From: Blautia sp.
Lineage (GTDB): Bacteria; Bacillota; Clostridia; Lachnospirales; Lachnospiraceae
DNA length: 12,561 nt
Direction of reading: 5' to 3'
Assembly (NCBI GenBank): GCA_017515945.1
Contig: JAFWDX010000354.1
Coordinates: 1-12,561 of the forward strand
Shown: piece after piece, positions 1 to 7,339 of the stretch
Position numbering within the stretch: position 1 is the stretch's first letter
Layout: every line of letters begins with the position of its first letter
Notes under the pieces: model-generated
Told to the model about the DNA's origin: nothing
Seen by the model: the letters and a program-made list of their open reading frames with translations, nothing else
Database searches by the model: none
Made by a program: the position numbers and the translations under genes

Positions 1-74
1 CACCCATGAACGCTGTTCACAGAATGTTTGGAGGGCCTGACCCCATCAGACTGGATCAATCCCCCCCTGACTCA
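1..74. repeat. REP-like sequence downstream of the araC-type gene
   Basis: This short stretch follows the stop codon of the minus-strand regulator and has no gene I can support. It contains GCCTGACCCC at 35-44, which is the reverse complement of the GGGGTCAGGC found at 9098-9107 and is repeated at 9200-9209. CCCCCTGACTCAT at 63-75 overlaps the regulator's stop codon and is the reverse complement of ATGAGTCAGGGGG at 11854-11866. The recurrence at gene 3' ends suggests a dispersed REP-like family. That interpretation is inference; the repeats themselves are visible. Confidence 0.4.
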
Positions 75-923
75 TCACACATCATCCCGGCGGCGGTATT
101 CCCGGGGGGAGACTTTGTAAGCGGACCGGAAGACATCGCCGAAATAATTGCTGCTGGCAAAGCCGCATCGGCCGGAGATCTCCTGGATCGGCAGCTGCGT
201 GGTGCGCAGAAGGCGCACGGCTTCTTTAAGGCGCATATGGGTCAGGTAATCTCTGAAGCCGATCCCGGCCAGTGCCTTGAAGCTCCTGGAGAAATAGGCG
301 GGGGTAAAACCGGCGACAGCTGCCGCGTCCTCCAGGGTCAGCGGTTCGCGGTAGTGCTCGGAGATATATTGGGCAGCCCGCTGCAGGGCGGCATCTTTAG
401 AGGATACCTGGCTTTTTTCGGATACCTGCCGGATATGGCGGGTGAGGGACAGCAGAAAGACCGGGACCATGTGCGAGAGCATGAATTCGCCGTAATCATT
501 ATCCATGCGGTAATACTCCAGCATCCGGCTGAGCATGAGAAGCAGCTCATCTTCAAAATCAGGCAGGATCTGAAAATGAAAAGCCTGTGCAGGCAGGGTT
601 ATAAAAGAATCCACGAAAGGTCCCATTGCGCTTGTCAGGCGTTCATTGTCAAAATACAGGGCAAACCGGTCGTGCATGCCCTGACGGTCATAGGAAAAAA
701 GGTGGTACTCTCCGGGAGGGATGAGGATGAATTCGCCTTTCTCCAGGGTATATACCGTGTCCGTGAGCCAGCTTCGGCAGCTCCCTTCCTGCATGTAATA
801 CAGTTCATAATAAGAGTGAAAATGAGGCGCGGACTGCCGGTGATGGTTGGTCCGCCTTTTTTTGTCGATGTTAAAGTGATTCCGCAGGCGTCTGTCCTGG
901 GAGAGGTCTTTCAGATCCGGCAT
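75..923 (-). CDS. AraC-family transcriptional regulator (cupin + HTH)
   Basis: A 282-residue protein of typical AraC-family length. Residues about 27-95 look like the AraC-type cupin ligand-binding domain, with the histidine-rich start HFHSYYELYYM and the later motif LIPPGEYH. Residues about 181-280 form the double helix-turn-helix DNA-binding domain: LTLEDAAAVAGFTPAYFSRS is the first HTH, and IQEISGRCGF followed by NYFGDVFR is the second, ending in the usual SPREYRR. There is no signal peptide, so it acts in the cytoplasm. GGGAGG at 930-935 lies 6 nt upstream of the start, supporting ATG at 923. It is divergent from the pectin cluster and is probably its local activator, sensing a uronate or oligogalacturonide. 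The ligand is inferred from context only. Confidence 0.93.
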   Translation of the reverse strand: MPDLKDLSQDRRLRNHFNIDKKRRTNHHRQSAPHFHSYYELYYMQEGSCRSWLTDTVYTLEKGEFILIPPGEYHLFSYDRQGMHDRFALYFDNERLTSAMGPFVDSFITLPAQAFHFQILPDFEDELLLMLSRMLEYYRMDNDYGEFMLSHMVPVFLLSLTRHIRQVSEKSQVSSKDAALQRAAQYISEHYREPLTLEDAAAVAGFTPAYFSRSFKALAGIGFRDYLTHMRLKEAVRLLRTTQLPIQEISGRCGFASSNYFGDVFRSAYKVSPREYRRRDDV

Positions 924-1077
924 GGCATTCCTCCCTTTATAGTTCCTGATCCGGCTTTGCGGTATGACAAAAAAACAGTGGTTTTCATAAAAAGTGACAT
1001 GGGTTCAGTAGAATTATAACGCGGATAGTGCTAAAATACACGTAAAATCTTCCAATCTTCCAATGGGGTTTATCATT
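924..1077. promoter_or_regulatory. Divergent promoter region, regulator / pectin operon
   Basis: This intergenic space should hold promoters for both the regulator and the GH105-led operon. Visible elements are an AT-rich segment with TATAAT on the minus strand (1014-1019) overlapping TATAAC on the plus strand (1015-1020). GTGACA lies 15 nt upstream of the plus-strand hexamer. A tandem AATCTTCC repeat (about 2.4 units, 1046-1064) sits just before the GH105 start. No convincing -35/-10 pair with ideal spacing is present, which would fit activator-dependent transcription. Exact promoter assignment is weak. Confidence 0.35.
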
Positions 1078-2178
1078 ATGGACAAAAAAAGAGTAGATGA
1101 GTATGTTTCACAGTACCTGCAAAAGTACAGCCCCTACCAGAAATACTGGAATTATGAGGACGGCGTATTGCTGACAGGCTGCCGCTGGATGTACCGGGCC
1201 ACCGGTGATCCGTTCTTCAGGGATTATATCCTGCGTTACCTGGAGGCGCGCGTTGAGCCGGACGGCTCGATCCCGACCTATCAGACGGATCAGGACAACC
1301 TGGATGATCTCAACTGCGGCAAGCTTCTTTTTTTTGCATTGGATGAAACCAGCGACGAGCGGTACCTGCGGGCCCTGGAGTACCATATGAAGAGGCTTCA
1401 CGCCCACCCCCGCTGCAAATGCGGCAGCTTCTGGCACAAGACGATCTATCCCAACCAGATCTGGCTGGACGGTCTGTATATGGCTCAGCCGCTTTACATG
1501 GAGTACGAGACCCGCTGCAACGGGATGGAGAATTACGCGGATATCCTTAATCAGTTCCGCAATGTGCGCAAGTATCTGTACAGCGAGGAAAAAGGCCTGT
1601 ACTATCATGGCTTTGACGAGGCCAGGATCCAGCCCTGGGCGGATCCGCAGACAGGATGCTCCTCCAATTTCTGGAGCAGGGCCTACGGCTGGCTGCTGAT
1701 CGCACTGGTGGATACCCTTGAGGCGATGAATGAGCAGGTATATGAGCAGTACCGGGAGCTGGTGGACATGTTCCGGGATACGGTATCCAGCCTGCTGCGT
1801 TATCGGAGTGAGAAAGACGGCCTGATCTATCAGATCATTGACCGCGGCGACCTGGAGGGCAACTACACAGAGGCTTCCGGCAGTGTGATGGCCGCGGTCG
1901 CTATTCTCAAGGGCGTGCGGATGGGGATCCTGCTCCCGGAGAAATACCTGCCGGTCGGCAGAGAGATCTTTGAGAGTGTCTGTGAAAACAAGCTGCGTCC
2001 CGGCGAGGACGGCGTAGTCCGGCTGCAGGATATCTGCCATGTGGCGGGCCTGGGGCCAGGGAACAAGCGGAACGGAAGCGTAGAGTATTATCTTTCCGAG
2101 CCGATCTCCGCGGATGACGCCAAGGGCGTCGGGCCGTTCATGATGGCATATGCGGAGTATCTGATGGCGGAGAAATAA
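1078..2178 (+). CDS. GH105 unsaturated (rhamno)galacturonyl hydrolase
   Basis: The protein is 366 residues, close to B. subtilis YteR, and has no signal peptide, so it should be cytoplasmic. GH105 enzymes hydrate the 4,5-double bond of the unsaturated uronic acid left by pectate or rhamnogalacturonan lyases, releasing 5-keto-4-deoxyuronate. The (alpha/alpha)6-barrel pattern is visible: NYEDGVLLTGCRWMYRATGD near the N-terminus, YPNQIWLDGLYMAQP with the likely catalytic Asp131 (YteR Asp143 equivalent), and FWSRAYGWLLIALVDTLE. An in-frame ATG at 1063 has no ribosome binding site. ATG 1078 has a GGGG 9 nt upstream, so it is preferred, though that site is weak. It is first in the operon, and its product is the substrate of KduI at the far end. 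Specificity for galacturonan or rhamnogalacturonan fragments cannot be read from the sequence. Confidence 0.9.
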   Translation: MDKKRVDEYVSQYLQKYSPYQKYWNYEDGVLLTGCRWMYRATGDPFFRDYILRYLEARVEPDGSIPTYQTDQDNLDDLNCGKLLFFALDETSDERYLRALEYHMKRLHAHPRCKCGSFWHKTIYPNQIWLDGLYMAQPLYMEYETRCNGMENYADILNQFRNVRKYLYSEEKGLYYHGFDEARIQPWADPQTGCSSNFWSRAYGWLLIALVDTLEAMNEQVYEQYRELVDMFRDTVSSLLRYRSEKDGLIYQIIDRGDLEGNYTEASGSVMAAVAILKGVRMGILLPEKYLPVGREIFESVCENKLRPGEDGVVRLQDICHVAGLGPGNKRNGSVEYYLSEPISADDAKGVGPFMMAYAEYLMAEK

Positions 2179-2309
2179 CCCGTGGGAAATGAATATCGTA
2201 GCCCGACAGGGCGATGATATGGACATGGCGCCGTGATCTTCATCCACGGAGATCTGGGGACGGTGTCCTGTCCGATAAAGAAAATATTTACAAAAAAAGG
2301 AGAAAGGCA
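2179..2309 (+). promoter_or_regulatory. Structured leader of the sugar-binding-protein gene
   Basis: A 131-nt gene-free interval with strong folding potential. 2193-2204 pairs with 2209-2220 (11 of 12 positions, one G-U, GACA loop). CCGTGG (2180-2185) can pair with CCACGG (2244-2249) to enclose it. GACAGG (2205-2210), which includes the hairpin loop, is complementary to CCTGTC (2267-2272). A local CCGTG/CACGG hairpin (2231-2235 / 2245-2249) competes with the outer stem. No U-tract follows, so it is not a standard terminator. AAGGAG at 2297-2302 is the ribosome binding site of the next gene. It could be an mRNA stabiliser, a processing site or a regulatory leader; it matches no riboswitch I know. 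Confidence 0.4.
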
Positions 2310-3617
2310 ATGAAGAATCTGAAAAAGTTCATGAGTCTCGGACTCGCGGCAATGATGACGGTTTCCGCTTTCGGGGCTTTCAATGTAGCTGCCGAAGAGG
2401 CTGACTATGAAGAGTGCACCATCAAGTTCGCATGGTGGGGCGGCGATTCCAGACATGAGGCTACACAGAAGGCTGTCAACGCATTCATGGAAAAATATCC
2501 GGGGATCACCGTTGAGGTCAACTTCGGCGCATGGTCCGACTGGGAATCCGCCAGAGCTCTTGAGTTCCAGTCCGGCACGGCTGCGGATGTGAACCAGATC
2601 AATCTGAGCTGGATCAACGAGTTTGATTCCAACGCAGATGTTTTTGCAGATCTGAACCAGTATGCCGATATCATTGACATGTCCCAGTGGGATCAGGTCA
2701 ACCTTGACATGATGAAGGATTCTGCCGGCGGTCAGGCAGGTATTCCGGTATCCATGACAGGCCGTATTTTCTACTGGGACAAGACCACCTTTGAAGAGGC
2801 CGGCATTGAGGTTCCTACTTCTCTGGCTGAGCTGCGCGAGGCAGGCAAGGTATTCCAGGAGAAGCTCGGCGACGACTATTATCCGCTGGCTCTCGGCGAA
2901 TTTGACCGTATGATCCTGATGAGCTTCTATCTCCAGGCAAAATACGGCAAGGCCTTCATCTCCGACAAAACGCTCAACTTCACCGAAGAAGAGCTGAAGG
3001 ATGGTCTTGATTTCATCATGTCTCTGGAAGAGGATCATGTCATTCCTTCCATCGTCACCATCGACGGCGACGCGGCGGACAGCCTTGACCAGAACCCGAA
3101 ATTCATCAACGGCCAGTATGCAGGTATCCTTGAGTGGGATTCCGCTCCTCTTAAGTATGTCAACGCTCTTGCAGAGGGCAGAGAACTGGTAGTCGGCAAT
3201 GAGTTCACAGACTTTGGCGACAACGGCAGCACCGGTGTCTTCACAAAGGTTTCCCTGGGCTTTGCCATCTCCTCTACCTCCGCTCATCCGAAGGAAAGCG
3301 CCATGCTGATCCAGTATCTGTGCAACGATCCTGAGGGTGCTGAGATTCTTTCCTCCGAGCGTGGTATCCCCGAGTCCAAGGCTGCATACGCTGTCCTGGA
3401 TGAGGCTGGCGTGCTTGATCCGGTCATTGCAGAGGCTCACAGCAAAGTTATGGAAGCTTCCGAGTATGCAGAGGATCCGATCTTTGAGAGCAACGACCTT
3501 AAGGGTTCCGAGGGTACCTACACATATGTGTTCGGCGGACTTTCCTATGGCGAGTTCGATACCGAAGAAGGCGCTGCAGAGCTTTATAGCGGCATCGTTG
3601 ATGCCTGCGAGGGTTGA
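2310..3617 (+). CDS. ABC transporter sugar (oligogalacturonide?) binding protein
   Basis: A 435-residue family-1 extracellular solute-binding protein (UgpB/MalE/TogB-like). The N-terminus MKNLKKFMSLGLAAMMTVSAF is a Sec signal, followed by a probable signal-peptidase I site near VAA-EE (residue about 28). The mature start TIKFAWWGGDSRHEATQKAV and FMEKYPGITVEV are typical of this family. No lipobox cysteine precedes the mature protein; the first Cys is about residue 36. That is unusual for a monoderm binding protein, which is normally a lipoprotein. AAGGAG lies 7 nt before ATG 2310, so longer in-frame upstream starts are rejected. It is followed by two permease genes after a hairpin-rich gap, the usual arrangement for higher expression of the binding protein. 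Pectin-oligomer specificity is inferred from neighbours. Confidence 0.92.
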   Translation: MKNLKKFMSLGLAAMMTVSAFGAFNVAAEEADYEECTIKFAWWGGDSRHEATQKAVNAFMEKYPGITVEVNFGAWSDWESARALEFQSGTAADVNQINLSWINEFDSNADVFADLNQYADIIDMSQWDQVNLDMMKDSAGGQAGIPVSMTGRIFYWDKTTFEEAGIEVPTSLAELREAGKVFQEKLGDDYYPLALGEFDRMILMSFYLQAKYGKAFISDKTLNFTEEELKDGLDFIMSLEEDHVIPSIVTIDGDAADSLDQNPKFINGQYAGILEWDSAPLKYVNALAEGRELVVGNEFTDFGDNGSTGVFTKVSLGFAISSTSAHPKESAMLIQYLCNDPEGAEILSSERGIPESKAAYAVLDEAGVLDPVIAEAHSKVMEASEYAEDPIFESNDLKGSEGTYTYVFGGLSYGEFDTEEGAAELYSGIVDACEG

Positions 3618-3654
3618 TCACCGCAGCAGAAAAAATATATTTGATTCCAGCATA

Positions 3655-3673
3655 AGCCGGATTGATTCCGGCT
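3655..3673 (+). promoter_or_regulatory. Hairpin after the binding-protein gene
   Basis: AGCCGGA (3655-3661) pairs with TCCGGCT (3667-3673) around a TTGAT loop, 38 nt after the stop codon. No T-tract follows, so it is more likely a 3'-end mRNA-stabilising or processing hairpin than a terminator. The AGCCGG strand recurs in the stronger hairpin at 3731-3756, so alternative pairing between the two is possible. Confidence 0.4.
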
Positions 3674-3730
3674 GTACCGTGGAACTGTTCGCAGGAGGGC
3701 CTGGGTTATAAGTTTTACCCTCCCCCCTCT

Positions 3731-3756
3731 GAGCCGGCTTTCCCCAAAGCCGGCTC
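3731..3756 (+). terminator. Perfect GC-rich hairpin, partial terminator/attenuator
   Basis: GAGCCGGCTTT (3731-3741) and AAAGCCGGCTC (3746-3756) form a perfect 11-bp stem with a CCCC loop. Only TTCCATGTT follows, so termination would be leaky. Between a binding-protein gene and its permease genes, such a hairpin typically lowers downstream expression or protects the upstream message. GGAGGG/CCCTCC (3694-3699 / 3718-3723) adds another possible stem just upstream. Confidence 0.5.
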
Positions 3757-3793
3757 TTCCATGTTCCGCTGCATTTTCCCCGAAAAAAAAGAA

Positions 3794-3814
3794 AAAGCCC
3801 CCTGCGGGCGCTTT
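3794..3814 (+). promoter_or_regulatory. Hairpin abutting the permease ribosome binding site
   Basis: AAAGC at 3794-3798 pairs with GCTTT at 3810-3814, and CCC with GGG inside after one C-C mismatch, leaving a TGC loop. The stem ends directly against GGAGAG (3815-3820), the ribosome binding site of the first permease, so it could tune initiation or mark a processed 5' end. It follows an A-rich run. No regulator binding is evident. Confidence 0.35.
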
Positions 3815-3825
3815 GGAGAGAAAAA

Positions 3826-4704
3826 ATGAAGAAATGGGCGAAAAACAACATCGGGTTTTTCTTCATCATTCCGTGGCTGATCGGATTCCTTGTATTCAAG
3901 CTCTATCCGTTCGGCTCCTCCCTTGTCTACAGCTTTACGGACTATAACCTTTTTAAAGGAATCAGGGAAACCGGTCTGATGAACTATCTGGCTGTATTTG
4001 AAAAACGCCAGTATCGCGAAGCGCTGATCATCACCTTCAAATACGCATTCATGACCGTTCCGCTTAAACTGGTGGCGGCTCTTTTCATTGCGTACATTCT
4101 CAACTTCAAGCTCAAAGGCGTCAATCTTTTCCGTACAGCATATTATATTCCCTCGATCCTCGGCGGATCGGTGGCGATCTCCGTGCTGTGGCGTGCACTC
4201 TTTAAGGACGACGGTCTGATCCAGCAGATGATCCGTATGCTGGGCGGCAATCCTCCTTCTTTCATGACCGATCCCAACTGGGCTCTGTTCATCATCTGTC
4301 TGTTGAGGGTCTGGCAGTTCGGCTCGACCATGGTCATATTCCTGGCAGCCTTGAAAGGCGTGCCGGAGGATCTGTATGAAGCGGCCTCCATCGACGGAGC
4401 CCGCAAGATGAAACAGTTCTTCTCCATCACCGTACCGCTGATCACACCGGTTATCTTCTATAACCTGATCACCCAGCTGGTACAGGCTTTCCAGGAATTC
4501 AACGGCCCGTTCATCATCACCAACGGCGGCCCGAGAGGAAAGACGACCCTTATGTCGATCCTGATCTACAATGCCGCTTTCCAGAAATACGATATGGGTC
4601 TGGCGAGTGCCATGGCCTGGGTACTGTTTGTCATCCTGATGATCTTCACGGCGATCTCCTTCTGGAGCCAGAAGCATTGGGTCTACTATGCGGATGAAGA
4701 GTAA
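3826..4704 (+). CDS. Sugar ABC transporter permease, UgpA/MalF-like
   Basis: A 292-residue integral membrane protein with about six hydrophobic segments, starting at residues 10-30 (FFFIIPWLIGFLVFKLYPFG). The cytoplasmic EAA loop that contacts the ATPase is clear: EDLYEAASIDGARKMKQFF, with EAA at residues 185-187 and Gly191. The later stretch GGPRGKTTLMSILIYNAAFQ is characteristic of this permease family. GGAGAG at 3815-3820 supports the start. It should pair with the next permease as a heterodimeric channel for the sugar taken from the binding protein. No ATP-binding subunit is encoded nearby, so a shared MsmX/UgpC-type ATPase encoded elsewhere is expected. Confidence 0.95.
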   Translation: MKKWAKNNIGFFFIIPWLIGFLVFKLYPFGSSLVYSFTDYNLFKGIRETGLMNYLAVFEKRQYREALIITFKYAFMTVPLKLVAALFIAYILNFKLKGVNLFRTAYYIPSILGGSVAISVLWRALFKDDGLIQQMIRMLGGNPPSFMTDPNWALFIICLLRVWQFGSTMVIFLAALKGVPEDLYEAASIDGARKMKQFFSITVPLITPVIFYNLITQLVQAFQEFNGPFIITNGGPRGKTTLMSILIYNAAFQKYDMGLASAMAWVLFVILMIFTAISFWSQKHWVYYADEE

Positions 4705-4716
4705 GGGGGTACAGAT

Positions 4717-5616
4717 ATGGCTAAAACAGTGGTAAAAGACGCCTCCTATGATATCAATGCCAAGGTGCGCCGCAGGAACCAGATCAACAGCGCGATCCGC
4801 TATATCGTGCTGATCGTGGTCGGTATCTTTATGGTTTATCCGCTGGTGTGGATGATCGGCGCGACCTTTAAACCGAACAACGAGATTTTCGCCGGCCTGA
4901 ACATCTTCCCGATGCATCCGACCCTCGAGGGATATCAGAACGCGGTCAAGAGCTACGGCGGCAATATCAACATCTGGAAAGCCCTGATCAACACCTTCAC
5001 GATCGTCATTCCGAAGGTGATCTTTACGGTTGTTTCCGCAACGATCACGGCTTATGGTTTCGGACGTTTCAATTTCGTCGGCAAAAAGCTGCTGTATCCG
5101 ATCATGATCAGCACGCTTTTCCTTCCCCAGGTCGTTCTGAACGTTCCGCAGTATATCCTGTACAACAAGCTTGGCTGGATCGGGTCGGATCTGTATCTGC
5201 CATTGATCGTCCCCTCGCTGTTCGCCTGCGATACCTATTTCATCTTCATGCTGGTACAGTTCCTGCACAATGTGCCGCATGAGCTGGAGGAAGCGGCCAA
5301 GATCGACGGCTGCAACGTGGTGCAGACACTGGTCAAGGTCGTCGTGCCCATGCTGATGCCGTCCATCATCTCCTGCGCGCTGTTCCAGTTCATGTGGTCT
5401 TCCAACGACTTCATGGGTCCCCTGCTTTATGTCAATACACCGGCGAAATATCCGGCTTCCTATTTCGTAAAGCTGTCCATGGACTCTGATGCCGGCTTCG
5501 CATGGAACCGTGTGCTGGCGACGTCCCTGATCTCCATTATTCCGTCGATCGTCATCTTCTTCCTGGCTCAGGATCAGTTCGTGGAAGGTATTTCCGCCGG
5601 CGGCGTTAAGGGTTGA
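4717..5616 (+). CDS. Sugar ABC transporter permease, UgpE/MalG-like
   Basis: A 299-residue inner-membrane permease with a cytoplasmic N-terminal tail of about 25 residues and six predicted membrane segments (first at about 28-48, VLIVVGIFMVYPLVWMIGAT). The EAA motif is HELEEAAKIDGCN (EEAA near residues 191-194), and the C-terminus GISAGGVKG is typical of this subfamily. It starts 12 nt after the previous stop, with GGGGGT at 4705-4710 as ribosome binding site, so the two permeases are translated as an operon pair. It supplies the second half of the translocation pore. The substrate is inferred to be pectic oligosaccharides from the flanking GH105, GH28 and kduI genes. Confidence 0.95.
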   Translation: MAKTVVKDASYDINAKVRRRNQINSAIRYIVLIVVGIFMVYPLVWMIGATFKPNNEIFAGLNIFPMHPTLEGYQNAVKSYGGNINIWKALINTFTIVIPKVIFTVVSATITAYGFGRFNFVGKKLLYPIMISTLFLPQVVLNVPQYILYNKLGWIGSDLYLPLIVPSLFACDTYFIFMLVQFLHNVPHELEEAAKIDGCNVVQTLVKVVVPMLMPSIISCALFQFMWSSNDFMGPLLYVNTPAKYPASYFVKLSMDSDAGFAWNRVLATSLISIIPSIVIFFLAQDQFVEGISAGGVKG

Positions 5617-5639
5617 TTTTTTATACAGGGTTTTTTGAT

Positions 5640-7187
5640 ATGAATATTTCAGTTCGTTATGTCACAGCACGCTCCGCTACGCTGGAGCTGGCTGACGGCG
5701 GCAGGTTTTATACCTGTGAACCATATGATATCCGTCTGAACGGGAAGCATTTCCTGCGGACGGACAGAGTGATCACAAACCTGTTCGGACTGTTCCCGGG
5801 GCAGGCCTGCCATGTGCAGGTCTGCCCTGCGGACTCTGATACGATCCTTGCAGAATGTGACTTTACCACGGGAGCGGAGTCTGTCACGCTCAATGTCCGG
5901 GATTTCGGCGCTGTCGGAGACGGGCAGACGGACGACACGCTGGCCATTCAGACCGCGGTGCTGGTATGCCCGCCTCAGGGCAGAGTCCTGGTGCCTGCCG
6001 GTACCTATTGTTTTCGCTGCCTGATCCTGAAAAGCGATCTGCAGCTGTACCTGGACGATGGCGCAGTGCTGTCCGCTTTTACAGATGAGGATAAGCTCCC
6101 GCTCCTGCCTGGGATGATCCAGACCACAGATGAAAAAGATGATTACAATCTGGGAACCTGGGAAGGAAATCCGCTGCCCAGCCGGATCGGGATCGTAAGC
6201 GCCTTTTATGCGGAACGTATCCTGGTGTACGGACCGGGACGGATCGACGGAGGGGCATCCAGGGACAACTGGTGGCGGAAAGAACGCGTCAAAGTGCTGC
6301 CTGGCCGGCCGCGGCTCCTTTTCCTGCATCACTGCAAGGATGTAACGATCCAGGGTGTGACTTTTACAAACAGCCCTTCATGGACCCTTCATCCGTATTT
6401 CTGCACCAATGTCTCTTTCCTGGGCACTGAGGTGAATAACCCGCAGGATTCCCCCAACACCGACGGGATGGATCCGGAGTCTGTCACAGACCTGCTGGTC
6501 CTGGGCATGCGTTTTTCGCTGGGCGACGACTGCATTGCCATCAAGGCAGGCAAGATCTACATGGCCAGCCGCTATCATACCCCGTCCCGGCACATTCAGA
6601 TCCGGCAGTGCCTGATGGAACATGGGCACGGGGCGGTGACCATCGGTTCGGAAATGGCCGGGGGCGTGTATGGTGTGACGGTGGAGGACTGCCTGTTCAG
6701 AGATACCGACAGAGGCCTGCGCGTAAAGACCCGGAGGGGTCGTGGAAAGGAAGCCGTTCTGGAGGATATCGTTTTCAGAAATATAACCATGGATCAGGTC
6801 CGGACTCCTATCGCGGTCAACAGCTTTTATTATTGTGACCCGGACGGCCATACTTCTTATGTACAGAACAGGGAGGCTCTTCCGGTGGATGACAGAACCC
6901 CGGCGATCCGTTCTCTGGTGTTTTCTCATGTGAAATGCGAAAACTGTCATGTACAGGCCGCCTATGTGGAGGGGCTCCCGGAGCAGAAGATCGACGAGCT
7001 GGTTCTGGATGATGTGAGCTTTTCCTTTGCGGAGGATGCACAGGAAGGGCTGCCGGTGATGACTGAGGGCGTGGATCTCTGCAGCAGAAAGGGGATCTTT
7101 GTCTCCAACGTACACAGACTCACAATGAAAAAAGTCCGTGTAACGGGACAGGAGGGCCACAGCTTGACGCTGGGATCTGTAAAGTAA
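5640..7187 (+). CDS. GH28 polygalacturonase, probably intracellular exo-acting
   Basis: A 515-residue protein. Residues 1 to about 85 resemble the N-terminal fibronectin-III-like domain of bacterial exo-polygalacturonases. The right-handed beta-helix then begins with VRDFGAVGDGQTDDTLAIQ. All four GH28 signatures are present: NTD (273-275, in SPNTDGMDPE), the Asp pair (D296, D297 in GDDCIAIKAG), HGHG (328-331) and RVK (361-363), so the enzyme should hydrolyse alpha-1,4-galacturonosyl bonds. There is no signal peptide, placing it in the cytoplasm with imported oligomers. A TTG codon at 5613 is in frame but lacks a ribosome binding site. ATG 5640 follows AGGG (5627-5630) and starts at the conserved domain. 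Exo mode is inferred from location and domain layout, not from seen subsites. Confidence 0.93.
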   Translation: MNISVRYVTARSATLELADGGRFYTCEPYDIRLNGKHFLRTDRVITNLFGLFPGQACHVQVCPADSDTILAECDFTTGAESVTLNVRDFGAVGDGQTDDTLAIQTAVLVCPPQGRVLVPAGTYCFRCLILKSDLQLYLDDGAVLSAFTDEDKLPLLPGMIQTTDEKDDYNLGTWEGNPLPSRIGIVSAFYAERILVYGPGRIDGGASRDNWWRKERVKVLPGRPRLLFLHHCKDVTIQGVTFTNSPSWTLHPYFCTNVSFLGTEVNNPQDSPNTDGMDPESVTDLLVLGMRFSLGDDCIAIKAGKIYMASRYHTPSRHIQIRQCLMEHGHGAVTIGSEMAGGVYGVTVEDCLFRDTDRGLRVKTRRGRGKEAVLEDIVFRNITMDQVRTPIAVNSFYYCDPDGHTSYVQNREALPVDDRTPAIRSLVFSHVKCENCHVQAAYVEGLPEQKIDELVLDDVSFSFAEDAQEGLPVMTEGVDLCSRKGIFVSNVHRLTMKKVRVTGQEGHSLTLGSVK

Positions 7188-7193
7188 TATACT
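7164..7193 (+). promoter_or_regulatory. Candidate sigma-A promoter upstream of the DUF624 gene
   Basis: TTGACG (7164-7169) and TATACT (7188-7193) are separated by 18 nt and overlap the 3' end of the GH28 gene, whose stop codon is 7185-7187. The match to the -35 and -10 consensus is good. TATACTGG is also the left arm of the repeated element that starts here, and the second copy has TATACTGG at 8104-8111 without a comparable -35. So the hexamer may be a promoter, the 5' strand of an RNA stem, or both. Confidence 0.4.
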
Positions 7194-7298
7194 GGAGCGA
7201 TTATAAATGGAAAATGTACCTGATTTTCCGCGCGGTATACGCAAAGGCGCTAAATACGTGGAAGTAAAACATTCCACGTATTAAGACCCTCTAGTATA
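7188..7298 (+). ncRNA. Structured leader element, copy 1 (upstream of DUF624)
   Basis: A 111-nt non-coding element repeated at 8104-8217. P1: 7188-7197 pairs with 7289-7298 (10 bp with one G-U). P2: GGAAAAT 7209-7215 with ATTTTCC 7223-7229. P3: GCG 7230-7232 with CGC 7240-7242 around CGGTATA. P4: AATACGTGGAA 7253-7263 with TTCCACGTATT 7272-7282 (11 bp). Between copies, P3 changes from G-C to A-U, P2 changes U-A to U-G, and most other changes are in loops. This pattern suggests a cis-acting RNA such as a riboswitch-like leader. Alternatives are a MITE with TATACTRG terminal repeats, or a DNA operator (P4) beside a promoter. It belongs to no family I recognise. Confidence 0.5.
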
Positions 7299-7339
7299 AA
7301 TGAGGTTGTACCTGGACAGTTGCAAAAAGGAGGTAAAGA

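Noticed and set aside
6..1019. 337-codon plus-strand frame across the regulator gene
   Set aside because: It is antisense to a full AraC-family protein and has no recognisable protein features.
2088..5280. Long minus-strand frames opposite the binding protein and permeases
   Set aside because: They lie opposite well-supported coding genes, cross the hairpin-rich intergenic gap, and show no domains.
5613..5639. TTG start for the GH28 gene, overlapping the permease stop
   Set aside because: No ribosome binding site is present for it. ATG 5640 has AGGG upstream and starts at the conserved N-terminal domain.
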